Shown here: piece after piece, positions 51,021 to 62,743 of the stretch
Layout: each line of letters starts with the position of its first letter
Numbering within the stretch: the stretch's first letter is position 1
Assembly: GCA_949987705.1 (NCBI GenBank)
Contig: OX465281.1
Location: 172,994,516 to 173,058,515, forward strand
Direction: 5' to 3'
Length of the DNA stretch: 64,000 nucleotides
From: Thereva unica
Taxonomy: Eukaryota; Arthropoda; Insecta; Diptera; Therevidae
Made by a program: the position numbers and the translations under genes
Notes under the pieces: generated by a model
Databases searched by the model: none
What the model saw: the letters and a program-made list of their open reading frames with translations, nothing else
What the model was told of the DNA's origin: nothing

Positions 51021-52030
51021 AAGAATCGGACGGTAATAGATCTTTAAATAAAAACGAGGGAATGCGAACAAGTGAGATCAGAGTCCCGGAATCAATTGTG
51101 ATCCGTGGGCGACCTAGACGAGCATTCGCTACTTATGTTAAATATTAAAAACTAATAAAAAAAGAAAAAAACCAATTATCAAAAAATTAATAAACTCAAA
51201 AGAAATCCCTACACGTAATATTTTCATTCGATTTCCTTTTTTAAATGCTGAGTACTTTCCTCTAAACATATGACAATTCATGTTTTGTTTAATAACTAAA
51301 CAAAATAATATCAGATTTTTCTTGAAACATCTTTTTGTTTATTTTTCCGTTGAGTGTTCATTTACCACAGTTGAGTGTTTCTTTGCGGGCGCTTAATAAT
51401 ACTTACCTTTTTTGATTTTTTTAAGAATCGCGTTTTTCGCGTGTTTATGAAAAAGTGGCAACGTCGCACTTCCAATCTCACTTTCGAGTGTCGCGTGTCG
51501 CATTTTTCGAGTTTTTCGCGTTTCGAGTGTCGCTTTTTTGTGTGTCGTTAAACACTTCCGCACGATATAGCCCGAACCACGAAAGATATGGACTTACTTG
51601 AGGTGCCGTTCGAAGCGTATTAGCAACAATATAATCTGAAAAGATTTTTATAATATTCGGTCCAGCGGTTTTTGGTTTAAATGACTTAAGTGATTTTTGT
51701 ACCTGCACGATACCGCGCGAACTAAAAACTATATCGACTTCATTGAGGTGCCGAAAATCATTAATACATAAATTTTATATACATTTTCGTCATCCTAATC
51801 TTGTAAGTGCGCACATTTAGTTTGACATTTTAGCGAAAATATTGATAAACAATTGTGACAAATTCTCGGTATTATAGATATATTTTATATAGCCTATTGT
51901 TCATTTATTATTAAAATATCCAATCATATATTCAACATCCATCATACTGGGAAGTTGATCGTGTGGACCGAAAGGGTCGAACCCACTTCCCAACTAGTTT
52001 ATTTTTTATTTTAGACTGTATTAAAACAAA

Positions 52031-54600
52031 CTAGTGGGATGTTGTGCCTAGAGACTAGCCACTAATTACGCTTTTTCATGGTATTCTTTCTGTTGAATAA
52101 CACTTCAGACTGGATGACAATATATTAAGTGGAGATTGTGAAGATTCACGAAAACAATCCAACAAATAACTTGAAAAACTAACGCATCTTTCAAGTAGAT
52201 GCTGCTGAAAGAATTATATAACATATTTGACCAATGAACGAACCCAAGGTCGTTCTAATGAAGGGCCGTGGTCCTAAGAAAAATTTTAGTGTAGCTATAC
52301 CTCTACTGTAAGTGTACGTCCGATGCCTTAGCATAAAGTTTTTCCGGTTGTTAGTTAGATGGCCAACCACTCAGATCAGTTTTTAAACATTGAGCACAAA
52401 CGCTTGCAGTTTCGGCTCTTAGAATTATGATTAATAATAATAGAGTAAACCCTTCTAGAACAGAAGGCGCACTTCTCAGCTGGGCCAAGAAAAATTTACC
52501 TACTTAGCACAACCAAGCGCTGAGATGAGGCTCTGATGAGGACAACTAAGCATGCAATAATAAAGTTAAAAAAATCCAAATTACATGTAACTCACGCAAG
52601 CAAAAGGAAACATATCTAACGGCTAATGAGATTAAAAAGACTCCTTTTAAAGACATCTACTAATACTCACGCTAAGCATATTAGTTAATAGTTTAGATTT
52701 GCATCCGACGGCGCGGAAGTGAGTGCGGATTTGACACTTTGCAATTCTCAAATTCGCAGTCGCGGATTCAATTAAATCAAAAATTCGGAGTGAAGACTCA
52801 CAAGCTAATGAAATACCCGATGTCGGATTATCTTAGGCGCATTTGTGGTTCCAAATCCACAGAAAATTTGTTGCGGATCACACTTTTAAAGCACGGAAAA
52901 TGTCAAAGAGAGATTCGCGGTTGCAGATTTGAGAATCGCAAAGTCTCAAATCCGCACTCACTTCCGACCCACCGGATCTGGGAATCGAGGCCAATAAATC
53001 GAAAGTGTCAAATTGAAAAAAAAAAAAAAACAAAAAAAAAACACATCACACATGTAAACACTATATATATGTAAAACGAATCTAAACATTTTTCTTTGGA
53101 TTGGAGGCAAATCTAAAATCACCCTTTCGCATTTCGCACCCCGATCTAGCGCCTTCCCATTACTCCAAACACTAACTTGTAGTAATGTGGCAATAAACCT
53201 ATTTATTCATGTTACATAAAAAGGTACATTCCAATGCAAGATATGTATAAACTTTAGAAGGAAGTAAACAACTGATTTATGACAACAGATTTTCTATTAC
53301 ATATTTATGAAATGTATTTTGTATATTTTATGGAAATTGATAATCATAGGTAAAACGAAGAGTAATGTAATATTGCCATAGATGGTGTTCACTATTCTTT
53401 GTCATAGATGGGGTGCAATTAAAATATATCAATTCTTTCAAATTCTTGGCGGGCAATTATTGTATAATTCTTTCAGCAGCATCTCCATGAAAGATGCATT
53501 AGTTTTTCGAGTTATTTGTTTGAATATTTTCACAATTCTTCACAATCTTCACTTAATATATTGTCATCCAGTCTGAAGTGTTATTCAATAGAAGGAATAC
53601 CAAGAAAAAGCGTAATTAGTGGCTAGTCTCTAGGCACAACATCCCACTTTTGTTTTGTTATTCTGAAGAGATACATACAAATTTAGTTAATAAAAACTTA
53701 AAAATATGCTTTTAAACAAAGGGCTGCAAAATTTTTTAGATATGGGGTAAATCGTTTGTAAAATTTCTGTAAAATATTAAAAATTCTGAGAAAAATCACT
53801 TCCTTATATTCATGGACTATAAGGACGGTCTTAAATACATCGTACGTGCAATTAAATTTATAAATTTTCATTCATTTCAGTAAGCGTTTATATGCCCTAG
53901 TAAAAATTAGATATCTACTTTTCGTTTTAAACCTACCAAATGTTTCGTTTAAATCATACATATTTCTTGTGACAAATCCACAGCGAAGTTCGATAAAATT
54001 GAATTTTTGTTTTGGTCTACAGCACAACCTACATGACTATAAACTATAATAAAATGAACAGCATATAAAATATGCATATAAACAAATAAATACTTTATAT
54101 TATTTCCGCGAGATTTCTTAATGATTTATAAAGCCGCCGAAGAGCCATAAAAACTCAAGAAAATGATTTTTTTGCACTTTTAATTAAATAAATGTTTATG
54201 TTCTCCTGAGTATCATTATTAAATAATATAATTTAGTGAGAAATAGAATTAAAACATGCTACACCGAAGTAAAAAAAAAATTTTTATTTCACCATTTTGC
54301 GGTCGGGGATTGAACTTGGTTCGCCTGGAACCTGACTCCAGCGCCTTAGCTCTAGGCTACCGATATATGGACTTTATTAGAAATCTCTTTTTTGTTGTTA
54401 AATATACTTCTGGTTGAAATTTCCAGACCATTTTCTCAGTTTTTGATCTTTTGACCAAGAGCTACATTTTGAGATATTTCCCAAGTCTGTAGCTGCAGTA
54501 CTTTCAGAGATGAAAGTAGGCTTCAGACGGACAGACGGACAGACGGACAGACGGACAGAGCCTCTGTATAAGCTTTTTTTTTTTTTTGAAAAAGCTAAAA
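52031..54600 (+). mobile_element. R3: full copy of element R with 3' tail
   Basis: Nearly identical to R2 over its length, including the long TIRs, inner inverted repeat (52714-52766 and 52912-52967), tRNA-like segment and terminal hairpin. Differences are small indels (GACGGACA copies 54527-54558, poly(A) lengths). It ends in GCTAAAA directly against the ATG of the SAM-like gene at 54601, and lies 33 bp from the end of Q2. Confidence 0.85.
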
Positions 54601-54673
54601 ATGAGTGAAATTAATGAAACAGATCAAAATACGCAATTAGTTTCTGCTAGTTCAACCGCGCCTGCCGCTTCAA
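54601..54673 (+). CDS. SAM-like gene, putative exon 1
   Basis: ATG at 54601, immediately after R3, begins MSEINETDQNTQLVSASSTA, a polar Ser/Thr-rich N-terminus. The frame would stop at 54688 unless spliced: a GTGAGG donor at 54674 and an ACAAG acceptor at 54722 would remove 49 nt and restore the frame of exon 2 (phase 1). A 49-nt intron is very short, so a frameshift in a decayed gene is an equally good reading. Confidence 0.4.
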
Positions 54674-54722
54674 GTGAGGCTATATGAACACTTTGAGGCA
54701 GAAAACATTAATATTATACAAG

Positions 54723-54797
54723 TTGATGATGATCTTTGGAAATTAATTGATTTGCTGAAAAAATTTGAACTGATGTCAATATTTTCCTACCTTACAG
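54723..54797 (+). CDS. SAM-like gene, putative exon 2
   Basis: Encodes DDDLWKLIDLLKKFELMSIF, the first helices of a SAM-like domain. It ends CTTACAG at 54797 followed by GTATAA; a 60-nt AT-rich intron with acceptor TTTTTATTCAG (54847-54857) follows. The intron is a multiple of three and stop-free, but the continuous SAM pattern requires its removal. Confidence 0.5.
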
Positions 54798-54857
54798 GTA
54801 TAAAAACTGAATATAATTTTGATAATATTGTAAGCCATTTTATGCATTTTTATTCAG

Positions 54858-54979
54858 CTTCTGGAATAACACATAGAAGCTTGCGATATATTTCGAAGGA
54901 AGATATAAAAGAATGTATACTACAAATTGGATTACGTGCAGAATTCAGGGAAAAACTGTTTCGGTGGAGGAAAAAAGAG
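54858..54979 (+). CDS. SAM-like gene, putative exon 3
   Basis: Continues the domain: SGITHRSLRYISKEDIKECI then LQIGLRAEFREKLFRWRKK, the conserved end of SAM-type domains (I..L.G.R..F...L..W+). It is followed by a potential GTTATA donor. A Helentron inserted 35 bp downstream at 55014. The usual role of such domains is protein-protein contact; the role of this gene is unknown. Confidence 0.55.
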
Positions 54980-55042
54980 GTTATATAGTAAAACAAAGTG
55001 TGCGTGTACATAATCCTTACTAATATTATAAATGCGAAAGTA

Positions 55043-55044
55043 AC

Positions 55045-55109
<65 letters not shown>

Positions 55110-55110
55110 T
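55043..55110. repeat. (TCTG)n microsatellite of Helentron unit 1
   Basis: About 17 tandem TCTG units at the usual place just behind the 5' terminus; the mirrored (CAGA)n of unit 2 occupies 61322-61388. Confidence 0.9.
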
Positions 55111-55309
55111 ACGCTTTCACGCCTAAACCACTAAACCGATTTTGATGAAATTTGCAACAGACATAGTTTAGACCTTGGAGACGGACATAGGCTACTTTTT
55201 ATGGAGAACAAAAGGGTTGAAGGGGGTGAAATGGGGTTCAATAAGTTGCAAGGGGATTTTTTTCTATTGTATAAAAAGTAACTGACTCACAGACAACGCA
55301 CAACTTAAA

Positions 55310-58020
55310 CCGCTAGAGCTAAAGGGCTGAAATTTTGACTGTGCATCCCTATAATGGCGTGGACATCCACTAAAAAGCGATTTTTCGAAATTCATCCCCT
55401 AAGGGGGTGAAATGGGGTTTATCCAAACCGCTGGAGCTATAGGGCTGAAATTTGGACAGTGCATCCCAATAATGGCGTGGACATCCACTAAGAAACGATT
55501 TTTCGAAATTCATCCCCTAAGGGGGTGAAATGGGGTTTATCCAAACCGTTGGAGCTATAGGGCTGAAATTTTGACAGTGCATCCCTATAATGGCGTGGAC
55601 ATCCACTAAGAAGCGATTTTTCGAAATTCATCCCCTAAGCGGGTTTACCCAAACCGCTGGAGCTATAGGGCTGAAAGTTTGACAGTGCATCCCTATAATG
55701 ACGTTTACATCCACTAAAAAACGATTTTTTGAAATTCATCCCCTAAGGGGGTGAAATGGGGCTTATCCAAACCGTTGGAGCTATAGCGCTGAAATTTTGA
55801 CAGTGCATCCCTATAATGGCGTGGACATCCACTAAGAAGCGATTTTTCGAAATTCATCCCCTAAGGGGATGAAATGGGGTTTATCCAAACCGTTGGAGCT
55901 ATAGGGCTGAAATTTTGACAGTGCATCCCAATAATGGCGTGAACATCCACTAAGAAACGATTTTTCGAAATTCATCCCCTAAGGGGGTGAAATGGGGTTT
56001 ATCCAAACCGTTGGAGCTATAGGGCTGAAATTTTGACAGTGCATCCCTATAATGGCGTGGACATCCACTAAGAAGCGATTTTTCGAAATTCATCCCGTAA
56101 GCGGGTTTACCCAAACCGCTGGAGCTATAGGGCTGAAAGTTTGACAGTGCATCCTATAATGACGTTTACATCCACTAAAAAGCGATTTTTCGAAATTCAT
56201 TCCCTAAGGGGGTGAAATGGGGTTTATCCAAACCGTTGGAGCTATAGGGCTGAAATTTTGACAGTGCATCCCTATAATGGCGTGGACATCCACTAAGAAG
56301 CGATTTTTCGAAATTCATCCCCTAAGGGGGTGAAATGGGGTTTATCCAAACCGTTGGAGCTATAGGGCTGAAATTTTGACAGTGCATCCCTATAATGACG
56401 TTTGCATCCACTAAGAAGCGATTTTTCGAAATTCATCCCCTAAGGGGGTGAAATGGGGTTTATCCAAACTGTTGGAGCTATAGGGCTGAAATTTTGACAG
56501 TGCATCCCTATAATGGCGTGGACATCCACTAAGTAGCGATTTTTCGAAATTCATCCCCTAAGGGGGTGAAATAGGGTTTATCCAAACCGTTGGAGCTATA
56601 GGGCTGAAATTTTTACAGTGCATCCCTATAATGGCGTGGACATCCACTAAGAAACGATTTTTCGAAATTCATCCCCTAAGGGGGCGAAATGGGGTTTATC
56701 CAAACCGTTGGAGCTATAGGGCTGAAATTTTGACAATGCATCCCTATAATGGCGTGGACATCCACTAAGAAGCGATTTTTCGAAATTCATCCCCTAAGGG
56801 GGTTAAATGGGGTTTACCCAAACCGCTGGAGCTATAGGGCTGAAAGTTTGACAGTGCATCCCTATAATGACGTTTACATCCACTAAAAAGCGATTTTTCG
56901 AAATTCATTCCCTAAGGGGGTGAAATGGGGTTTATCCAAACCGTTGGAGCTATAGGGCTGAAATTTTGACAGTGCATCTCTATAATGGCGTGGACATCCA
57001 CTATAAAGCAATTTTTCGAAATTCATCCCTTAAGGGGGTGAAATAGGGTTTATCCAAACCGCTGGAGCTATAGAATTGAAATTTTAACAGTGCATCCCTA
57101 TAATGACGTGGACATCCACTAAAGAGCGATTTTTCGAAATTCATCCCCTAAGGGTGTGAAATGGGGTTTATACAAACCCCTAAAGCTATACGGCTGAAAT
57201 TTTGACAGTGCATCCCTATAATGACGTTTACATCCACTAAAGAGCAATTTTTCGAAATTCATCCCCTAAGGGTGTGAAATGGGGTTTTTACAAACCGCTA
57301 AAGCTATAGGGCTGAAATTTGGACAGTGCATCTCTATAATGGCGTGGACATCCACTAAGAAGCGATTTTTCGAAATTCATCCCCTAAGGGGGTTAAATGG
57401 GGTTTACCCAAACCGCTGGAGCTATAGGGCTGAAAGTTTGACAGTGCATCCCTATAATGACGTTTACATCCACTAAAAAGCGATTTTTCGAAATTCATTC
57501 CCTAAGGGGGTGAAATGGGGTTTATCCAAACCGTTGGAGCTATAGGGCTGAAATTTTGACAGTGCATCCCCTTAATGACGTGGACATCCACTAAGAAGCG
57601 ATTTTTCGAAATTTATCCCCTAATGGGGTGAAATGGGATTAACCCACACCGCTGAAGCTGGAGGGCTCTAATTTTGACCGTGCATCACTACAATGACGTG
57701 GGCATCCACTTAGGGACGATTGAGATTTATTGAGGGGGTTAAGTGGGGTTAAGCCAAACCGCTGGAGCTAAACGGCTGAAATTTTGACAGTGCATCGTGG
57801 ACATTTACTAAGAAGCGATTTTTCGAAATTTATCCCCTAAAGGGTTTAGCAAACTACTGGAACTACAGGGTTGAAATTTGGACAGTGCATCCCTATAATG
57901 ACATGGACATCCACAAAGAGGCGAGTATTCGAAATTCATCCCCTAAGGGGATGAAATGGGGTTAACCCAAACCTCTGAAGCTGAAGGGCTGAAATTTTGA
58001 CAGTGCATCCCTATAATCAC
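55310..58020 (+). repeat. Helentron internal tandem array (unit 1)
   Basis: Roughly two dozen units of ~115-120 bp built from GGAGCTATAGGGCTGAAATT, TGACAGTGCATCCCTATAAT, GGCGTGGACATCCACTAAGA, GCGATTTTTCGAAATTCATC and CCCTAAGGGGGTGAAATGGG. Variants alternate (GGCGTGGACATCC versus GACGTTTACATCC; short units lacking the GTGAAATGG part at about 55640 and 56100). The left-most and right-most units are most diverged, as expected for unequal exchange. The mirror array of unit 2 is at 58410-61120. Confidence 0.9.
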
Positions 58021-58057
58021 GTAGAAATGAATGACTCGAAATTCACTTTATTTAATA

Positions 58058-61000
58058 CTAGCATAAAACCCGCGTGCCTTGCAACGCCTTTAAAAACTGT
58101 TTATTATGTGCAATGTTTTCCTTAAAAAAAACCAACAAAAAAGTCAGCTGTTATTATTCCTAAAAAGGGTTTATTATAGTGCATTTTTTTAATAAATATG
58201 GTAAACAAATTACTGCGAATATCACCTCTCCCCAACAAATCTGCAAGTTTTAAAGTAGATTGGCATGTATATGTCATCAAGAAAAGTGACATTTTAGGGT
58301 TTGACGAACGTTCGTTAAGTTTGTTCGCCTATTTACGTGGATGTAAGAAATTATGAAGTAATCACAAATGAATATTAAATAAAGTGAATTTCGAGTCATT
58401 CATTTCTACGTGATTATAGGGATGCACTGTCAAAATTTCAGCCCTTCAGCTTCAGAGGTTTGGGTTAACCCCATTTCATCCCCTTAGGGGATGAATTTCG
58501 AATACTCGCCTCTTTGTGGATGTCCATGTCATTATAGGGATGCACTGTCCAAATTTCAACCCTGTAGTTCCAGTAGTTTGCTAAACCCTTTAGGGGATAA
58601 ATTTCGAAAAATCGCTTCTTAGTAAATGTCCACGATGCACTGTCAAAATTTCAGCCGTTTAGCTCCAGCGGTTTGGCTTAACCCCACTTAACCCCCTCAA
58701 TAAATCTCAATCGTCCCTAAGTGGATGCCCACGTCATTGTAGTGATGCACGGTCAAAATTAGAGCCCTCCAGCTTCAGCGGTGTGGGTTAATCCCATTTC
58801 ACCCCATTAGGGGATAAATTTCGAAAAATCGCTTCTTAGTGGATGTCCACGTCATTAAGGGGATGCACTGTCAAAATTTCAGCCCTATAGCTCCAACGGT
58901 TTGGATAAACCCCATTTCACCCCCTTAGGGAATGAATTTCGAAAAATCGCTTTTTAGTGGATGTAAACGTCATTATAGGGATGCACTGTCAAACTTTCAG
59001 CCCTATAGCTCCAGCGGTTTGGGTAAACCCCATTTAACCCCCTTAGGGGATGAATTTCGAAAAATCGCTTCTTAGTGGATGTCCACGCCATTATAGAGAT
59101 GCACTGTCCAAATTTCAGCCCTATAGCTTTAGCGGTTTGTAAAAACCCCATTTCACACCCTTAGGGGATGAATTTCGAAAAATTGCTCTTTAGTGGATGT
59201 AAACGTCATTATAGGGATGCACTGTCAAAATTTCAGCCGTATAGCTTTAGGGGTTTGTATAAACCCCATTTCACACCCTTAGGGGATGAATTTCGAAAAA
59301 TCGCTCTTTAGTGGATGTCCACGTCATTATAGGGATGCACTGTTAAAATTTCAATTCTATAGCTCCAGCGGTTTGGATAAACCCTATTTCACCCCCTTAA
59401 GGGATGAATTTCGAAAAATTGCTTTATAGTGGATGTCCACGCCATTATAGAGATGCACTGTCAAAATTTCAGCCCTATAGCTCCAACGGTTTGGATAAAC
59501 CCCATTTCACCCCCTTAGGGAATGAATTTCGAAAAATCGCTTTTTAGTGGATGTAAACGTCATTATAGGGATGCACTGTCAAACTTTCAGCCCTATAGCT
59601 CCAGCGGTTTGGGTAAACCCCATTTAACCCCCTTAGGGGATGAATTTCGAAAAATCGCTTCTTAGTGGATGTCCACGCCATTATAGGGATGCATTGTCAA
59701 AATTTCAGCCCTATAGCTCCAACGGTTTGGATAAACCCCATTTCACCCCCTTAGGGGATGAATTTCGAAAAATCGTTTCTTAGTGGATGTCCACGCCATT
59801 ATAGGGATGCACTGTAAAAATTTCAGCCCTATAGCTCCAACGGTTTGGATAAACCCTATTTCACCCCCTTAGGGGATGAATTTCGAAAAATCGCTACTTA
59901 GTGGATGTCCACGCCATTATAGGGATGCACTGTCAAAATTTCAGCCCTATAGCTCCAACAGTTTGGATAAACCCCATTTCACCCCCTTAGGGGATGAATT
60001 TCGAAAAATCGCTTCTTAGTGGATGCAAACGTCATTATAGGGATGCACTGTCAAAATTTCAGCCCTATAGCTCCAACGGTTTGGATAAACCCCATTTCAC
60101 CCCCTTAGGGGATGAATTTCGAAAAATCGCTTCTTAGTGGATGTCCACGCCATTATAGGGATGCACTGTCAAAATTTCAGCCCTATAGCTCCAACGGTTT
60201 GGATAAACCCCATTTCACCCCCTTAGGGAATGAATTTCGAAAAATCGCTTTTTAGTGGATGTAAACGTCATTATAGGGATGCACTGTCAAACTTTCAGCC
60301 CTATAGCTCCAGCGGTTTGGGTAAACCCGCTTACGGGATGAATTTCGAAAAATCGCTTCTTAGTGGATGTCCACGCCATTATAGGGATGCACTGTCAAAA
60401 TTTCAGCCCTATAGCTCCAACGGTTTGGATAAACCCCATTTCACCCCCTTAGGGGATGAATTTCGAAAAATCGTTTCTTAGTGGATGTTCACGCCATTAT
60501 TGGGATGCACTGTCAAAATTTCAGCCCTATAGCTCCAACGGTTTGGATAAACCCCATTTCATCCCCTTAGGGGATGAATTTCGAAAAATCGCTTCTTAGT
60601 GGATGTCCACGCCATTATAGGGATGCACTGTCAAAATTTCAGCGCTATAGCTCCAACGGTTTGGATAAGCCCCATTTCACCCCCTTAGGGGATGAATTTC
60701 AAAAAATCGTTTTTTAGTGGATGTAAACGTCATTATAGGGATGCACTGTCAAACTTTCAGCCCTATAGCTCCAGCGGTTTGGGTAAACCCGCTTAGGGGA
60801 TGAATTTCGAAAAATCGCTTCTTAGTGGATGTCCACGCCATTATAGGGATGCACTGTCAAAATTTCAGCCCTATAGCTCCAACGGTTTGGATAAACCCCA
60901 TTTCACCCCCTTAGGGGATGAATTTCGAAAAATCGTTTCTTAGTGGATGTCCACGCCATTATTGGGATGCACTGTCCAAATTTCAGCCCTATAGCTCCAG

Positions 61001-61321
61001 CGGTTTGGATAAACCCCATTTCACCCCCTTAGGGGATGAATTTCGAAAAATCGCTTTTTAGTGGATGTCCACGCCATTATAGGGATGCACAGTCAAAATT
61101 TCAGCCCTTTAGCTCTAGCGGTTTAAGTTGTGCGTTGTCTGTGAGTCAGTTACTTTTTATACAATAGAAAAAAATCCCCTTGCAACTTATTGAACCCCAT
61201 TTCACCCCCTTCAACCCTTTTGTTCTCCATAAAAAGTAGCCTATGTCCGTCTCCAAGGTCTAAACTATGTCTGTTGCAAATTTCATCAAAATCGGTTTAG
61301 TGGTTTAGGCGTGAAAGCGTA

Positions 61322-61386
<65 letters not shown>

Positions 61387-61417
61387 GTTACTTTCGCATT
61401 TATAATATTAGTAAGGA
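58058..61417 (-). mobile_element. Helentron unit 2 (minus), inserted in unit 1
   Basis: A 3360-bp copy reading on the minus strand from TCCTTACTAATATTATAAAT (61417) to GGTTTTATGCTAG (58058). It sits between A (58057) and T (61418) of unit 1. Removal regenerates unit 1's AATATTCATTTG, which is intact inside unit 2 at 58373-58384 in reverse complement context. Units 1 and 2 differ in length by one base and look almost identical, so insertion and amplification were recent. Confidence 0.85.
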
Positions 61418-61754
61418 TTCATTTGTGATTACTTCATAATTTCTTACATCCACGTAAATAGGCGAACAAACTTAACGAACGTTCGTCAAACCCTAAAATG
61501 TCACTTTTCTTGATGACATATACATGCCAATCTACTTTAAAACTTGCAGATTTGTTGGGGAGAGGTGATATTCGCAGTAATTTGTTTACCATATTTATTA
61601 AAAAAATGCACTATAATAAACCCTTTTTAGGAATAATAACAGCTGACTTTTTTGTTGGTTTTTTTTAAGGAAAACATTGCACATAATAAACAGTTTTTAA
61701 AGGCGTTGCAAGGCACGCGGGTTTTATGCTAGTGTTTAATATTCTTTTGTTTAG

Positions 61755-61855
61755 TTGGTATTGATGACGAAACGCTGTCGGTGAATTCTAAAGTAGAAGA
61801 GTGGCTCAATGCGCGGGAAAGTCAAACGACATCCACAACATCGAGTTCATTGAAA
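61755..61855 (+). CDS. SAM-like gene, putative exon 4
   Basis: A TTTTGTTTAG acceptor opens a frame GIDDETLSVNSKVEEWLNAR then a Ser/Thr-rich stretch, ending ...TTGAAA before a GTAAAT donor. It begins with two bases of a split codon, whereas exon 3 ends in phase 0, so an exon has probably been lost or the donor differs. Confidence 0.45.
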
Positions 61856-61933
61856 GTAAATTGAATATAGTTAATTATTACTTATTAATAATTTATTATT
61901 ACTATTCCATATTACCTATCTTATTCTTTACAG

Positions 61934-62161
61934 GGGATTTCTGTTATTTTAAATTCTTCATCGAAAGGAAAAGCCATTGTAGAATATTATCAGAAAAACA
62001 ATACATTAACAAATACGCACAGAGAAGAGCTCGTAAATACAATAGTTGAAGAAGCAATATACACAAATTGCTGCTTATCTCCGAAGGATTTTCAGTTAAT
62101 AATAAATCAAATAATTTCAATATTGATTTTTTTACAAGTTTGCCGTTACATATTTACCTAA
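61934..62161 (+). CDS. SAM-like gene, putative exon 5 (C-terminal conserved block)
   Basis: After TTCTTTACAG the frame reads ISVILNSSSKGKAIVEYYQK, NNTLTNTHREELVNTIVEE, and LSPKDFQLIINQIISIL. This is the 'GKAIL..Y....L....R..L...I' block that accompanies SAM domains in an abundant family of uncharacterised arthropod proteins. After the T7 run near 62130 the homology seems to continue in another frame (LINDGKTYVRYKSL, stop near 62203), suggesting an indel; as read, the frame ends at 62159-62161. Confidence 0.55.
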   Translation, partial: GISVILNSSSKGKAIVEYYQKNNTLTNTHREELVNTIVEEAIYTNCCLSPKDFQLIINQIISILIFLQVCRYIFT

Positions 62162-62209
62162 TTAATGACGGAAAGACTTATGTTAGGTACAAATCTTTGT
62201 GATTGTTGT

Positions 62210-62743
62210 AAATGAATTATGTAAGCTTATGGATTTTTTTTTGTTTATCTTTGATAAAATGTATGTATATTTATTTATAAAATGGATTTATAATAATAAT
62301 GTTTTGAAGTAATTAACTTTTTTATTTATTTCCTTTATCCTTTATAAAAGCAGGTTTATTTTAAGAATTTACAGGATAAATTAATCAGAAAGTGGAGCTT
62401 ATTTTAAGAATCATTTTTCTTATTTTAAATCTGTCTAAGAATTAAAATTAAATTAAGTAAAGATAGAATCAAAAGCATTTTTGTTTAAATTTATCATATC
62501 GTTTTAATGAAAGCAGAATCAATATTCTTCATTTAAAACTACCTGAAGCTGAAAATAACAATAATTCGAGATAGAAGCAAGAATTTTTTCGTTCTATTTT
62601 AGCATTTTATTCGCATTGAAAGCAGTATCAAATTCATCTTGTAAAAGATTAAAGTAAGAATTTTCGCATTTGACCGCTTTTCAAATCTAAAAATTCTTAT
62701 TGTTATCTCGTTTTTCTGCACTCTATCTCGTTTTTTGGCTCAG
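62210..62743. other. No gene seen
   Basis: Very AT-rich DNA between the SAM-like gene and the next exon-like stretch. Repeated AAGCAGAATCAA/AAGCAGTATCAA-type phrases (62510, 62620). Confidence 0.45.

Larger units (their letters stand above)
49291..51559 (+). mobile_element. Mutator-like (MULE) DNA transposon
   Basis: TIRs of ~155 bp: GGAAGTGTTTAACGACACAC ... AAAAAGGTAAGTA (49291-49446) mirrored at 51403-51559. A 9-bp target duplication GCACGATAT flanks it (49282-49290, 51560-51568), as expected for MULEs. The TIRs contain repeated CGCGAAAAACG/ACGACACTCGAAA motifs, potential transposase-binding sites. The encoded transposase is damaged. Confidence 0.92.
48671..51997 (-). mobile_element. Repeat Q2, carrying a MULE
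   Basis: Minus-strand copy of Q1: starts (minus) CTAGTTGGGAAGTGGGTTCG at 51997 and ends ACTGGGAAGTT at 48671. It has the same (AC)n run (48786-48812) and the ATATCGCCCGAACC/GTACCTGCACGATATCG subrepeats. After subtracting the MULE (49291-51559) it is about 1.05 kb, with one more subrepeat than Q1. The outer flanks are again A/T-runs. Confidence 0.8.
55014..61732 (+). mobile_element. Helentron unit 1 (plus), interrupted by unit 2
   Basis: Starts TCCTTACTAATATTATAAAT at 55014 and ends GGCACGCGGGTTTTATGCTAG at 61732 (end written here as its last 21 positions 61712-61732), with a small GCGT/ACGC stem just before the end. The unit comprises 55014-58057 plus 61418-61732, 3359 bp in total. Flanks are A at the left and T at the right. 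It contains (TCTG)n, a ~115-120-bp tandem array and no Rep/helicase gene: a non-autonomous rolling-circle element. The classification rests on the characteristic arthropod Helentron termini. Confidence 0.85.

Noticed and set aside
57279..59151. Identical 65-residue open frames in the Helentron arms
   Set aside because: They are frames through the ~115-120-bp tandem unit and are mirrored by the palindrome.
55043..61388. CRISPR-like regular repeats
   Set aside because: The repeats are contiguous minisatellites without unique spacers, in a eukaryotic rolling-circle element.
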